A program made the position numbers and the translations under genes. A stretch of DNA of 64,000 nucleotides from the NCBI GenBank assembly GCA_003389215.1, contig QQVP01000066.1:1-64000 (forward strand), given 5' to 3'. The notes beneath the pieces are model-generated. The model had not been told where the DNA came from and searched no databases. It was given only the letters and a program-made list of their open reading frames with translations. Positions 1 to 8,677 of the stretch are shown one piece after another (within the stretch, counting starts at the first letter, position 1; every line of letters starts with the position of its first letter). The stretch comes from Planctomycetota bacterium (GTDB lineage Bacteria > Planctomycetota > Planctomycetia > Pirellulales > UBA7805).

Positions 1-2
1 CG

Positions 3-338
<336 letters not shown>

Positions 339-341
<3 letters not shown>

Positions 342-519
342 GCGTGTCTAGGTTAGGTGTAGCGTCATTGGCGTAGGCGAGGCAAGTTTGGCCACCAGAC
401 CGAAGCAGACGAATTGGTAAATTCGTCGATGCAGGTCGACGTCGCCAAGCACGGCCGCAGCGAGCCAAGACGCTAGAGATAAACGAGACGCGCTCTAGAG
501 ATAAACGAGACGCGCTCTA
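339..519 (+). repeat. palindromic MITE-like element, copy A (with internal 22-bp duplication)
   Basis: This is nearly identical to the copy at 60640-60799 and is the inverse of the one at 51066-51225. The ends are TA-(GA)GCGTGTC and GACGCGCTC-TA, imperfect terminal inverted repeats. The whole unit folds on itself around a perfect 8-bp stem (408-415 with 420-427, loop GGTA). The right end holds a tandem duplication of a 22-bp segment (about 475-518), making this copy 181 bp against 160 for the others. Its left TA is part of the trpE stop codon. It contains no coding capacity. Confidence 0.85.
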
Positions 520-603
520 AGCGGCGCCGGATCGGGATGCCGGTGCCGAGGGGACTCGGCGGCTTCAAAGGGCGGGCTCCGACACCTTCAACAAGAGCCC
601 GCT

Positions 604-1773
604 CTAGCAACAGCTGTCTGGTCCGCAACAATCGCTGCTCGGCAACTGCGTCTGGCGAAAGCCCTGACCCTTCGTCTCGCTCGGCGATCGCACGGCGTTG
701 CGACGGCAATCGAACTCGGGGGCCTCGTCGGCGGCCACCTCTTCGTGCGGCGGCACGGGAAGAATGTCCTCGGCGTAGGGAGCTCTCGTGTAAATGTTGA
801 AGGTCTTCTCACACACGGCCATCCGCTCGCCACGCCGCAGCACGTGGCCATCGTCGTCGGTCACGCTCCGCCAGGGACCCTTGTAGATGACCGCCTGATT
901 GTGATCGAGGCAGGCGCCTTGCTTGCCTTTGTAGGCCCGCACGGTGACGCTGCGAAACTCGAGGCCTTCGATCGTGGCCCAGGCATCGTCCTGCCGGGCG
1001 ACCAGCTCGACGCCGTAGAAACCCTGCTCTTCGAAGGTCCGCAACAGCTCGTCCTCGACGAACGCGCCGCTGAGGCAGCCGCTCCACAGCTGGGGATCGT
1101 CCTGCAGGCGTTGTGGCACCGGCTCGTCGCTGACGATGTCGCTGATGACAACGCGGCCGCCCCGCTTGAGCACGCGAAACATTTCGGCGAAGAGCTGTTG
1201 CCGATGCTCGCGACGCACCAGGTTCAACACGCAATTCGACACCACGACGTCGACCGAATCGCTGGCGATCATCGGCTCCTGCTCGCGAAGTTCGCGGGCG
1301 ACGGCCTCGGCCCGCAACCAGTCGTTGCTGCCGCGGATCGCGTTCTCGGCCAGATACGATTCGAAACGCTCCAGATCGAGGGCCAGATCCTGAATGCGGC
1401 CCTTGCGAAATTCCGTATTGTCGTAGCCCAGCGCGGTGCTAATCTCGGGCTGGAACCGACGGGCCAGGCCGAGCATTTCGTCGTTCACATCGACCCCGAT
1501 CACGCGGCCCTCGGCCCCGACCACCTGGGCCGCGATGTAGCAGATCTTGCCGCCGCCGCTGCCCAAGTCGAGCACGGTCTCACCCGGCTGCAAGTAGCGC
1601 GAAGGATTGCCGCAGCCGTAGTCGCGCTCCAAGAGTTCGCGCGGCAAGACCTCGAGGTACTTGGGGTCATAGTCGACAGGGCAGCAGAGCGACTGCTCGG
1701 CTTGCTGAGCGGCCGCCGTGTAGCGATCGTGGACGGCGCCTTCGACGTCCAAAGGGATGTTCGTAGATGCCAC
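604..1773 (-). CDS. arsM: ArsM-type arsenite S-adenosylmethionine methyltransferase, extended C-terminus
   Basis: Predicted 389-residue SAM-dependent methyltransferase. Motif I is VLDLGSGGGKICYIAAQ (about residues 67-83), followed by GRVIGVDVNDEML. The three cysteines that bind As(III) in ArsM have counterparts: C54 in DYGCGNPSRYL, C181 in VVSNCVLNL and C233 in LWSGCLSGAF. Extra cysteine pairs lie at both ends (CC at 30-31; CCGPDSCC at the C-terminus). About 120 residues beyond the usual ArsM core and an insert near 125-170 are unusual. I chose the GTG at 1771-1773 because GAGGAG stands 9 nt upstream; the frame continues open to 1869. The likely role is arsenic methylation or arsenosugar-type metabolism. 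No arsR, acr3 or ArsS-like gene is adjacent, so the substrate is inferred. Confidence 0.72.
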   Translation of the reverse strand: MASTNIPLDVEGAVHDRYTAAAQQAEQSLCCPVDYDPKYLEVLPRELLERDYGCGNPSRYLQPGETVLDLGSGGGKICYIAAQVVGAEGRVIGVDVNDEMLGLARRFQPEISTALGYDNTEFRKGRIQDLALDLERFESYLAENAIRGSNDWLRAEAVARELREQEPMIASDSVDVVVSNCVLNLVRREHRQQLFAEMFRVLKRGGRVVISDIVSDEPVPQRLQDDPQLWSGCLSGAFVEDELLRTFEEQGFYGVELVARQDDAWATIEGLEFRSVTVRAYKGKQGACLDHNQAVIYKGPWRSVTDDDGHVLRRGERMAVCEKTFNIYTRAPYAEDILPVPPHEEVAADEAPEFDCRRNAVRSPSETKGQGFRQTQLPSSDCCGPDSCC

Positions 1774-1835
1774 CTGCGTCGACTCCTCGTGATTGCCGGG
1801 AACTTTGCGAAACCAGAGATCGCTGGCGACGATCC

Positions 1836-1869
1836 CCTTGCCGACCTGGTCACCTTGCCGACCTGGCAC
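1836..1869. promoter_or_regulatory. two 17-bp direct repeats upstream of the methyltransferase gene
   Basis: CCTTGCCGACCTGG occurs at 1836-1849 and again at 1853-1866, exactly 17 bp apart, just upstream of the GTG start proposed for the ArsM-like gene. This could be an operator for a dimeric regulator or a chance slippage duplication. If the protein started further upstream, the repeats would be coding. Confidence 0.3.
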
Positions 1870-1894
1870 GCTTGCGAAGCCGGCGGGTGAGCCT

Positions 1895-1929
1895 CATATT
1901 AACCGTGCGCGCTTCGCCGCTTCAATATG
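1895..1929. promoter_or_regulatory. inverted repeat CATATT-N23-AATATG in a divergent intergenic region
   Basis: A perfect 6-bp AT-rich inverted repeat with a 23-nt spacer lies between the divergent ArsM-like and ABM genes. ArsR/SmtB regulators often bind AT-rich dyads, but no such regulator is in the window. The rest of 1774-2122 shows nothing else that I can assign. Confidence 0.2.
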
Positions 1930-2122
1930 TGACAGAGCCGTCGTGGCACGACGGTGAAACGCGTCACACAACCATCCGCGAGGTGCTCTGGTAGAGCGGC
2001 ACGATCGCCGCGGCCTTCGCCCAGGTGGTCGCCATCCGAGCCTGGCGGCGGCATCCGCTCCGCCTGAACCGTTCCGCTTCACCCACCATGACCTTGACAA
2101 CGCGTCGAGAGGAGTCGAGACC

Positions 2123-2431
2123 ATGATCCACGTTTTGGCCACGATCGAATTACAACCTGGACAGCGGGAGTCGTTCCTCCAGGAAATGCGGGTGCTGGTG
2201 CCGCGGGTCCAGGCCGAAGACGGCTGTCTGGAATACGGACCGGCAATCGACCTCGACACGCCAATCGAGGCGCAACCGCCGGTTCGCGAGAACGTCGTGA
2301 TGGTCGTGGAGAAGTGGGCGAGCCTGGAGGCCCTCCAAGCGCATCTCGATGCCCCGCATATGCATGCCTTTCGCGAGCGGGTGGCGTCGATGGTCGCCCG
2401 CTTGGAGCTGCACATTCTCGAGCCGGCCTAA
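2123..2431 (+). CDS. antibiotic biosynthesis monooxygenase (ABM/YgiN-like) domain protein
   Basis: 102 residues, the usual size of a single ABM ferredoxin-like domain. Family features are MIHVLATIELQPGQRESFL at the start, the EDGCLEYGPAIDL strand, VVMVVEKWASLEALQAHLDAPHMHAF and a short C-terminal strand. GAGGAG ends about 8 nt before the ATG. Family members act as cofactor-free quinol monooxygenases (YgiN) or haem-degrading enzymes; the substrate here cannot be told. It stands alone, divergent from the ArsM-like gene. A role in protecting against reactive quinones or aldehydes is inference only. Confidence 0.75.
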   Translation: MIHVLATIELQPGQRESFLQEMRVLVPRVQAEDGCLEYGPAIDLDTPIEAQPPVRENVVMVVEKWASLEALQAHLDAPHMHAFRERVASMVARLELHILEPA

Positions 2432-2684
2432 CGCCGCCACGCCGGCCAGCGCCCCACTGCATTCGTTACGACTGCTACAGGCAGGCCGCCAAACGTGCGG
2501 AACCGCCCCACGGTGGGGCCCTTTCTCTCGCCTCGGACGGGCTGGTCGAGCCGCCGCCCGCGAAAACTCCTCGCCGCGGCGCCCGCATCTATTCGTGAGC
2601 TAATCTTTCCATGGCCCGAGGGCATTGCGCGGAATGCGCTATGCGCGGGCCCCTGGACATTCGACCCGGCTTCACGAAGTTGCC

Positions 2685-3899
2685 ATGCTGCGCGTGCCCG
2701 TCAACATGATCGAACCAGGCATGGTCCTGGCACGTCCGATTCCCGTGCCCAGCGACCCGCGCCGGTTTCTGTTGCAGCGCGATCATGAGATTCCGCTGGA
2801 TCTGGTGCCACGGCTGCGCGACTTGGGCATCGTCGAAGTCTGGGTGCGTCACCGCGATCTCGAATTCCTCGAAGATCTCATCGACGAAGGGCTCAGCGAC
2901 TGTCAGCGCGAGGTGTACGCCTCGGTGCGGAGCAACTTCGAGTCGATCATGCAGGAGACGACGGCCCAACTCGACGTGGGTCGCTTTCAGAGTTCGATCG
3001 GCGGACTGTTCGATTATCTGAAGAAGACCGTTCACGGCAACGTGCTGCTGCACAAGCTCGACGCGTTCGACAACTACTTGATGTCGCACTCGGCAAACGT
3101 TGGCTACCTTTCGCTGCTGCTGGGAATGCAGTTGGAGCGCTACCTGATCGACGAGCGGTCGGCCAAGTCGCCGCGCGACGCGAAGGACCTGACCGTGTTG
3201 GGGGTCGGCTGCCTGTTGCACGACGTCGGCAAGATGCGGATTCCTTCCGAAGTGCTCAACAAGCCGGAACGCCTGACCGACGAAGAGATGGCAATCGTCA
3301 AGCAGCATCCAGTCTACGGCTACGAGATGGTCAAGGGCCGCGTGCCCGCCTCCGCCGCCCAGATCGTGCTCAATCATCATCAGCGTTTCAACGGCGAAGG
3401 CTATCCGCCGCGGGTCGATCCCGACACGGGCGAGCTGCTGCCGCCGCTGGCCGGCAAACAGATCCCCGTCTTCAGCCGAATCGCGACCGTCGTCGACATC
3501 TACGACGCCGCCACGACGGCCCGTTGCTACTCGGGCGCCAAGCAGCCGGTCCAGGTGCTGCACGAGATGCGAACCTGGTGCGAAGGGTTCTTCGATCCGG
3601 TGGTCGCGGACGCTTTCTATCGACTCGTCCCGCCGTTCCCCATCGGGCAAGTCGTCGGTCTGTCCGACGGTTCGGAAGCGGCCGTGGTCGACTTCAATCC
3701 GAATCGACCGACGCGTCCCAAGCTGCAAGGCTTGAAGGACCCCAAGGGCCAACGCCTGGAAGATCCTTCGCTGCACGAGATCGACCTGGCCCTGCACCTC
3801 GACCTGCAGATCACGACGGTCAACGGCACCGATATCAGGCCCTACCTGGCGTCGCTCGAGACGCCTATCTTGCCCGAAACGAGCTACGCGCTCCTCTAG
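2685..3899 (+). CDS. HD-GYP domain phosphodiesterase-like protein
   Basis: 404 residues from the ATG at 2685; an in-frame ATG at 2625 gives an unlikely 20-residue extension. An N-terminal region of about 120 residues precedes the HD-GYP domain, which shows LLHDVGKMRIP (H179, D180), KQHPVYGYE (H208), NHHQRFNGEGYPPR (H231, H232, GYP 239-241) and D271. HD-GYP enzymes hydrolyse cyclic di-GMP. The usual HHE of the GYP loop reads HHQ here, but the metal-binding histidines and GYP are kept, so activity is plausible. The C-terminal ~100 residues look like a small beta domain of unknown role. There is no receiver or GGDEF domain. The gene is probably monocistronic. Confidence 0.82.
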   Translation: MLRVPVNMIEPGMVLARPIPVPSDPRRFLLQRDHEIPLDLVPRLRDLGIVEVWVRHRDLEFLEDLIDEGLSDCQREVYASVRSNFESIMQETTAQLDVGRFQSSIGGLFDYLKKTVHGNVLLHKLDAFDNYLMSHSANVGYLSLLLGMQLERYLIDERSAKSPRDAKDLTVLGVGCLLHDVGKMRIPSEVLNKPERLTDEEMAIVKQHPVYGYEMVKGRVPASAAQIVLNHHQRFNGEGYPPRVDPDTGELLPPLAGKQIPVFSRIATVVDIYDAATTARCYSGAKQPVQVLHEMRTWCEGFFDPVVADAFYRLVPPFPIGQVVGLSDGSEAAVVDFNPNRPTRPKLQGLKDPKGQRLEDPSLHEIDLALHLDLQITTVNGTDIRPYLASLETPILPETSYALL

Positions 3900-4060
3900 C
3901 GGCAACCGCGTCCGAGTGGCAGAATTCCGCAACTTGCGGACCTGCCACGCCCCGTCCGGCCGCTCGGCGTCTTCCCTCGACTGCCGCGACTGCCTAAACT
4001 CGTTGAGGGTTCAACGCGGCGGCGAATTGCTTTGGAGATGCAGCGCGGGGAGCAGTCGAG

Positions 4061-6784
4061 TTGGAATACGAGCGGACGTGGTGTCGAGTGGGTGCGGGGC
4101 AGTTTCTAACGGGCCTGTTGCTGTGCGCGGTCTTTGTCTTGCCGATGTCGGGCTGCAGCGGTTGCCGTAGCGAGACTCCGCAGGAGCGGGCCGCGCGCAA
4201 AGCCGCCGAAAAAAAGAAGCTGGCCGAGAAGAAGCGGCAAGAGGCGAGGAAAAAGAAGAAGCCCGACGTGCAGGAGTTCGGTCAACTCGCGGTATTGCCG
4301 CACGCCACGTACCGTCGACCGCGAAACAAGGACGAGATCAAAGAGCTGCGCGAACGGCCGATCTATGCCAAACCGGGGCACTGGGTCGGCGTCAGCCATT
4401 TCGTGAGGGCCAACAACGTCGACTTTCAGGGCAACATGACCTGGGAGCCGCGGTTCTCGGGCGAATACTCGGCACGGCGGGGGCCGCTCTCCTTCGAACA
4501 CACGCCCTATTCCATGACGGCGTCTCGTCGAGTCAACCTCTCCAAGGAACAGCGTTCCGAGAAGCGCATCGAGATGTCGCTGTTCATGCCGCGGATGGGA
4601 ACGACGACGCGCATCAACTATCGCTACAACCGCGCGGGCGGCGGCAGCTACGCGATGGCTTCGCGACTGATCCGGCACATGCCGGCGCACCAATACGTTT
4701 TCGTGGTGCTGAGCGATCAACCTTCCATGTACCAGTCGCTGCGCTCCGAACGGTCGATCTGGCCGCGCAACGGCGACCGCAACGACGACGCCCACTATCG
4801 AGTCGTGCTCATCAAGCCCGATCGTCGTACGTCGCTCCCCTCGCACTCGCTCACCTGGACCAGCATCGCCTATCTGCTTTGGGACAATGTCGACCCCGAT
4901 TTGCTCACGTCCGAGCAGCAACAGGCGATGATCGACTGGCTGCACTGGGGAGGCCAGCTGTTGATGAGCGGGCCCGATTCGCTCGATCAGTTGCGGGGCA
5001 GTTTCCTGGAACCGTATCTGCCGGCCAAGCGGGGCGAGACGATCGAGTTGGCCGCCGGCGACATGGCCGCGCTCAATGAGATTCGGCCCAAGAATACTTT
5101 GCCAACCTTTGCACCGCTCGATTTCGCGCAGCCCTGGTCGGGTGTCGAGTTGATCGTGCCGGAGGAGGAAGGCGGCGTTGGCGCCGATCGCGTGGTGCTG
5201 CGCGACCGGCGCGAGCGACCGCTGATCGTCGAGCGCGGCGTCGGTCGCGGACGCGTGCTGATCACCGCGTTTCGGCTGCGGCAGCGGGCGTTGCTATGGC
5301 GGTGGTCGGGCTTCGACAACTTTCTCAATGCCTATCTGCTGAGGCGTCCGCCACGTGTGTTTACACCTCCGCGGGCGGAATTCGCCGATCCGAACGTCGA
5401 AGAGACCGACTGGGTCGTCGCGTCGAAGAACGACCCCAGCAAGCGTCGGGACCCGCGGCTGGTGACCCGTTATCGGCTGTTCAGTCGCGACGCCGGGTAC
5501 CAGTATGGATTGCCGCACGCCCCTGAACCCGATTCTCCAATGCCCTGGGGATTCGGCAGCCCCGAGCCCGATTGGGAGGAACCTGTCGAACGGGGCATCG
5601 GCGGCTGGAGCGATGAGAACGCGGCGGCCCACACGGCCCGCGAGGCGATTCGCCTGGCCGCGGGAATCGAGATTCCCGACGCCTCATTCGTGGTGCTGGT
5701 GCTGGTTGGTTACCTGGCGATTCTCGTCCCGGCGAATTGGGCTGTCTTTTACGCGATCGGTCGCGTCGAATGGGCCTGGATCGCCGCGCCGCTGATCGCC
5801 ATCGGAGGTGCCCTGTTGGTCATTCGCTTTGCCCAGCTCGACATCGGTTTCGTGCGTTCGCGCACCGAGCTGGCCATCGTCGAGCTGCAGCAAGACTATC
5901 CGCGGGCCCACGTCACGCGTTACACGGCGCTCTACACCTCGCTCTCGACAAGCTACGACTTCGAGTTCGACGATTCCGGTGCCCTCGTGCAGCCGTTTCC
6001 GATGTCGCTGATGGGCTCCAATCAGGCCTATCGCCACGACGACGTCGAGCGTCTGCGGTACCAGGCGGCCGAGAAGGTTCGTCTCGATGGCTTCCAGGTG
6101 ATTTCCAATAGCACCGGAGTGATGCATAGCGAACAGATGATCGACTGCGGGGGCGCAATCGCCCTGACACACGACGCGGGAGGCAGCATTGAGGTTACCA
6201 ATCGTACTTCCTTTCCGCTTACGGCCGTCGCGCTGTTGCGGCGGGCACGCGACGTGGGCGTGGGCCGACCTCGTTTTCGGTTTGCCTGGCTGGGCGACAT
6301 CGACGCGGGGGCGTCGGCCGATGGCACCTTCAGGACGGTCCAGGCTGAGGACTGGATGCGGGCCTGGTCGGGGGCGGCCGGTCCGCAGGTCGCCGACGGC
6401 TCGGGTCGCGAAGTTGCCGGCCAGTGGCTGTTCGGCGATCCCCGCTCGGAGTTGGTCGCCGGACCCTGGCGAGAACGCCTGCTGCGGGCCGAGGATCTGG
6501 AACCGGGCGACACGCGATTGTTCGCCGTCGTCGCCGACCGGGAGATTCCAGGCTTGTCGATCTATCCCGTCTCGAAGCAGTCGCGCTATGCCGCGCTGGT
6601 GGTCGCCAATCTGAAGATGGCTCCGCCGCCGGTGCCGGAAAGCGACAAGAACGCACCGAAAGACTCCGCACGGAATGTCGATCGCGATCCGCTGTACAAT
6701 GATGAGGAAGGCGAGCAAGAGTTCGACGGCGACGCCCTGGAGACGGGTGAGTTCGAAGAGAGGATTCTCGGCCCCGGTCAATAA
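4061..6784 (+). CDS. large predicted lipoprotein/membrane protein, function unknown
   Basis: 907 residues from a TTG start with GGGGAG 8 nt upstream. A hydrophobic segment (about 14-31) ends in MSGC (C32), a plausible lipobox, followed by a very basic Lys/Arg/Glu stretch (about 40-70). A long soluble part follows; the region near DLLTSEQQQAMIDWLHWGGQLLMSGPDSLDQL resembles glutamine-amidotransferase-like folds of secreted proteins. Two strong membrane helices lie at about 540-598 (FVVLVLVGYLAILVP and WIAAPLIAIGGALLVI), then a further beta-rich domain and an acidic tail. The ABC ATPase gene starts 72 bp downstream on the same strand, suggesting a joint role in transport or gliding-type export (inference). 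I do not recognise a named family. Confidence 0.7.
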   Translation: MEYERTWCRVGAGQFLTGLLLCAVFVLPMSGCSGCRSETPQERAARKAAEKKKLAEKKRQEARKKKKPDVQEFGQLAVLPHATYRRPRNKDEIKELRERPIYAKPGHWVGVSHFVRANNVDFQGNMTWEPRFSGEYSARRGPLSFEHTPYSMTASRRVNLSKEQRSEKRIEMSLFMPRMGTTTRINYRYNRAGGGSYAMASRLIRHMPAHQYVFVVLSDQPSMYQSLRSERSIWPRNGDRNDDAHYRVVLIKPDRRTSLPSHSLTWTSIAYLLWDNVDPDLLTSEQQQAMIDWLHWGGQLLMSGPDSLDQLRGSFLEPYLPAKRGETIELAAGDMAALNEIRPKNTLPTFAPLDFAQPWSGVELIVPEEEGGVGADRVVLRDRRERPLIVERGVGRGRVLITAFRLRQRALLWRWSGFDNFLNAYLLRRPPRVFTPPRAEFADPNVEETDWVVASKNDPSKRRDPRLVTRYRLFSRDAGYQYGLPHAPEPDSPMPWGFGSPEPDWEEPVERGIGGWSDENAAAHTAREAIRLAAGIEIPDASFVVLVLVGYLAILVPANWAVFYAIGRVEWAWIAAPLIAIGGALLVIRFAQLDIGFVRSRTELAIVELQQDYPRAHVTRYTALYTSLSTSYDFEFDDSGALVQPFPMSLMGSNQAYRHDDVERLRYQAAEKVRLDGFQVISNSTGVMHSEQMIDCGGAIALTHDAGGSIEVTNRTSFPLTAVALLRRARDVGVGRPRFRFAWLGDIDAGASADGTFRTVQAEDWMRAWSGAAGPQVADGSGREVAGQWLFGDPRSELVAGPWRERLLRAEDLEPGDTRLFAVVADREIPGLSIYPVSKQSRYAALVVANLKMAPPPVPESDKNAPKDSARNVDRDPLYNDEEGEQEFDGDALETGEFEERILGPGQ

Positions 6785-6856
6785 CACGGCGCGCGTTGGC
6801 CAACCGCGAGAGAGGCCACAGCGGCCGCGGGGCCTCCAAGTGCCACCCCCTATCGC

Positions 6857-7783
6857 ATGATCGAAGTCATCAATTTCGGCAAGAAGTACGGCGACTTCAC
6901 CGCCGTCGAGAACCTCAACCTCAAGATCGAGGCCGGCGAGATGTTCGGCTTTATCGGTCCCAATGGGGCAGGGAAGAGCACCACGATTCGCTTTCTTGCC
7001 ACGCTGCTCAAGGCGACCCACGGCGAAGGCGTCGTCAACGGCCATAGCGTGACCAAGGATCCACTCGCCGTGCGACGCAGCGTCGGCTACATGCCCGACA
7101 ACTTTGGCGTCTACGACGGCATGCGGGTGTGGGAGTTTCTGGACTTCTTCGCGGTCGCCTATCAGATTGGCAAGGCCAAACGGCGGGCCGTCATCAGCGA
7201 CGTGCTCGAGCTGCTCGATCTGACGCACAAGCGCGACGACTTCGTCAGCGGGCTCTCCCGCGGCATGAAACAGAGGCTCTGCCTGGCCAAGACGCTCGTT
7301 CACGATCCGCCCGTGCTGATTCTCGACGAACCGGCCAGCGGCCTCGATCCGCGGGCGCGATTGGAAGTGAAGGCGCTGCTCAAAGAGCTGCGCCGCATGG
7401 GCAAGACGATCCTTATCTCCAGCCACATCCTCACCGAGCTGGCCGACTGCTGCACGTCGATCGGTATCATCGAACGGGGCAACCTGCTGATGCACGGGCC
7501 GATTCACGAGGTCTATCGCAAGATTCGCGGCAATCGGATCATCAACGTGCGGTTTGTCGAAGGGGCCGACGTCGGCTTGAGCGTGATTCGCAGCGCCCCA
7601 CAAACGCGCGACGTGCAAGTCGACAACGGGCACATCACGGTCGAGTTTGCCGGCGAAGACACGGAGGTGGCGGCCCTGTTGGAAACGCTACTTTCGCAGG
7701 GCTGCCGTCTGCATTCGTTCGGCGAGAAAGACCCCACGCTTGAAGACGTCTTCATGATGGTCACCAAGGGATTGGTGACCTGA
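6857..7783 (+). CDS. ABC transporter ATP-binding protein (ABC-2/DrrA-like)
   Basis: 308 residues. Walker A is GPNGAGKST (34-42), the signature LSRGMKQRL, Walker B VLILDEPASGLDP, and the H-loop is in ISSHILTEL. The ~80-residue C-terminal extension ending in PTLEDVFMMVTKGL is typical of DrrA/CcmA/GldA-type ATPases that pair with ABC-2 permeases. No permease is adjacent: the upstream gene is a large lipoprotein with two central membrane helices and the downstream gene is on the other strand. The partner may be encoded elsewhere or may be the upstream protein. The substrate is unknown. Confidence 0.88.
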   Translation: MIEVINFGKKYGDFTAVENLNLKIEAGEMFGFIGPNGAGKSTTIRFLATLLKATHGEGVVNGHSVTKDPLAVRRSVGYMPDNFGVYDGMRVWEFLDFFAVAYQIGKAKRRAVISDVLELLDLTHKRDDFVSGLSRGMKQRLCLAKTLVHDPPVLILDEPASGLDPRARLEVKALLKELRRMGKTILISSHILTELADCCTSIGIIERGNLLMHGPIHEVYRKIRGNRIINVRFVEGADVGLSVIRSAPQTRDVQVDNGHITVEFAGEDTEVAALLETLLSQGCRLHSFGEKDPTLEDVFMMVTKGLVT

Positions 7784-7811
7784 GCCGAAGCACTCGCTCG
7801 CGCGGCTTCGC

Positions 7812-8351
7812 TCAATTGAGCAGTACGGGAAAGATGCCGCCCGGGCCATCGTCGTCGCGCTGTTCCCACTCGCGACGCACCTCGGTCAGCCCGTGCACGC
7901 ATATGTCGAACTCGTCGCTCAGTCGACGGAGTAGTTCGCTGCGAGCGATCGTGTCGCCCGAGGGGATCGTGCTGGCGATGTAGTAGGCCCGCTTGCCCTG
8001 TTCGCGATAGTCGAGCAGGTAGTCGCGCTGGCCTTCGCCCTGCAGTTGCGGCAGGGCCTCGGGATAGAGCCCCGTCCAGAAGAGCGCGAAGTCGCCGATG
8101 TGGCGGTGCACGTCGCGACGAGCATCGCCCACCCGCGCGTTGGCTTCGGCGAGCATCTGGGCCACTTCGACCAGGCGACGTCCGGCCAGGTCGCGCACCC
8201 GATACACGGCATCGCAGCTAACGAAGCGGGTGAGCATCTCCGCCACGTAATCGACCAGCGGCGGATCGGCCATGCCGACGCGCGTCGCAAAGGCGTGTTC
8301 GGTGATGCCGGCGAAGAAGCGGCGAAGGGATTCGGGGGGACGTGAACGCAT
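7812..8351 (-). CDS. conserved-looking hypothetical protein
   Basis: 179 residues from the ATG at 8351; the frame stays open to 8654, but the upstream part is basic, low-complexity and probably not coding. The protein is soluble and mostly helical, with MRSRPPESLRRFFAGITEHAF, a cysteine in FVSCDAVYRV, and the distinctive segment VHRHIGDFALFWTGLYPEAL. It is convergent with the ABC ATPase gene, 28 bp away. I do not recognise the family. Reading-frame quality and codon use support a real gene. Confidence 0.6.
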   Translation of the reverse strand: MRSRPPESLRRFFAGITEHAFATRVGMADPPLVDYVAEMLTRFVSCDAVYRVRDLAGRRLVEVAQMLAEANARVGDARRDVHRHIGDFALFWTGLYPEALPQLQGEGQRDYLLDYREQGKRAYYIASTIPSGDTIARSELLRRLSDEFDICVHGLTEVRREWEQRDDDGPGGIFPVLLN

Positions 8352-8677
8352 ACTACAAGTGTATCCTCGAAAAAAATCGAAGGTCAAGAAAAGTTTCGAC
8401 CATGCGTCGACCGTCGCTTTACGCAAATGGGCCAAAGGCAAGGCGTTGCGCGGCGAGGGCGGCAAGGTGACACCCCCGGTCGGGGTTTGGCCGCGTGTTG
8501 CGCGCGAATCGACACATTCACTGCAATCAGCGCACGCGGCCGAGGGACCCGTGCGGGCGCGTCGCCGCCGCATCGCGCGCCAGCGAGGCGTCCGGACGTC
8601 GTGCTTGCAGCATTCGCAGGGCAATTTCATAATGACCGCCTTCGACACAATCAAGTGGGACGAAAGGCGAACGGCGC
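8352..8677. other. intergenic region between divergent genes
   Basis: 326 bp between the hypothetical gene and ribF. It contains a short palindrome ACCCC-N5-GGGGT near 8470-8484 and GC-rich sequence. I see no clear promoter, FMN riboswitch or small gene. Confidence 0.4.

Noticed and set aside
745..1890. 381-codon + strand frame across the ArsM-like gene
   Set aside because: It is antisense to a clear methyltransferase and lacks any recognisable domain; a typical high-GC shadow.
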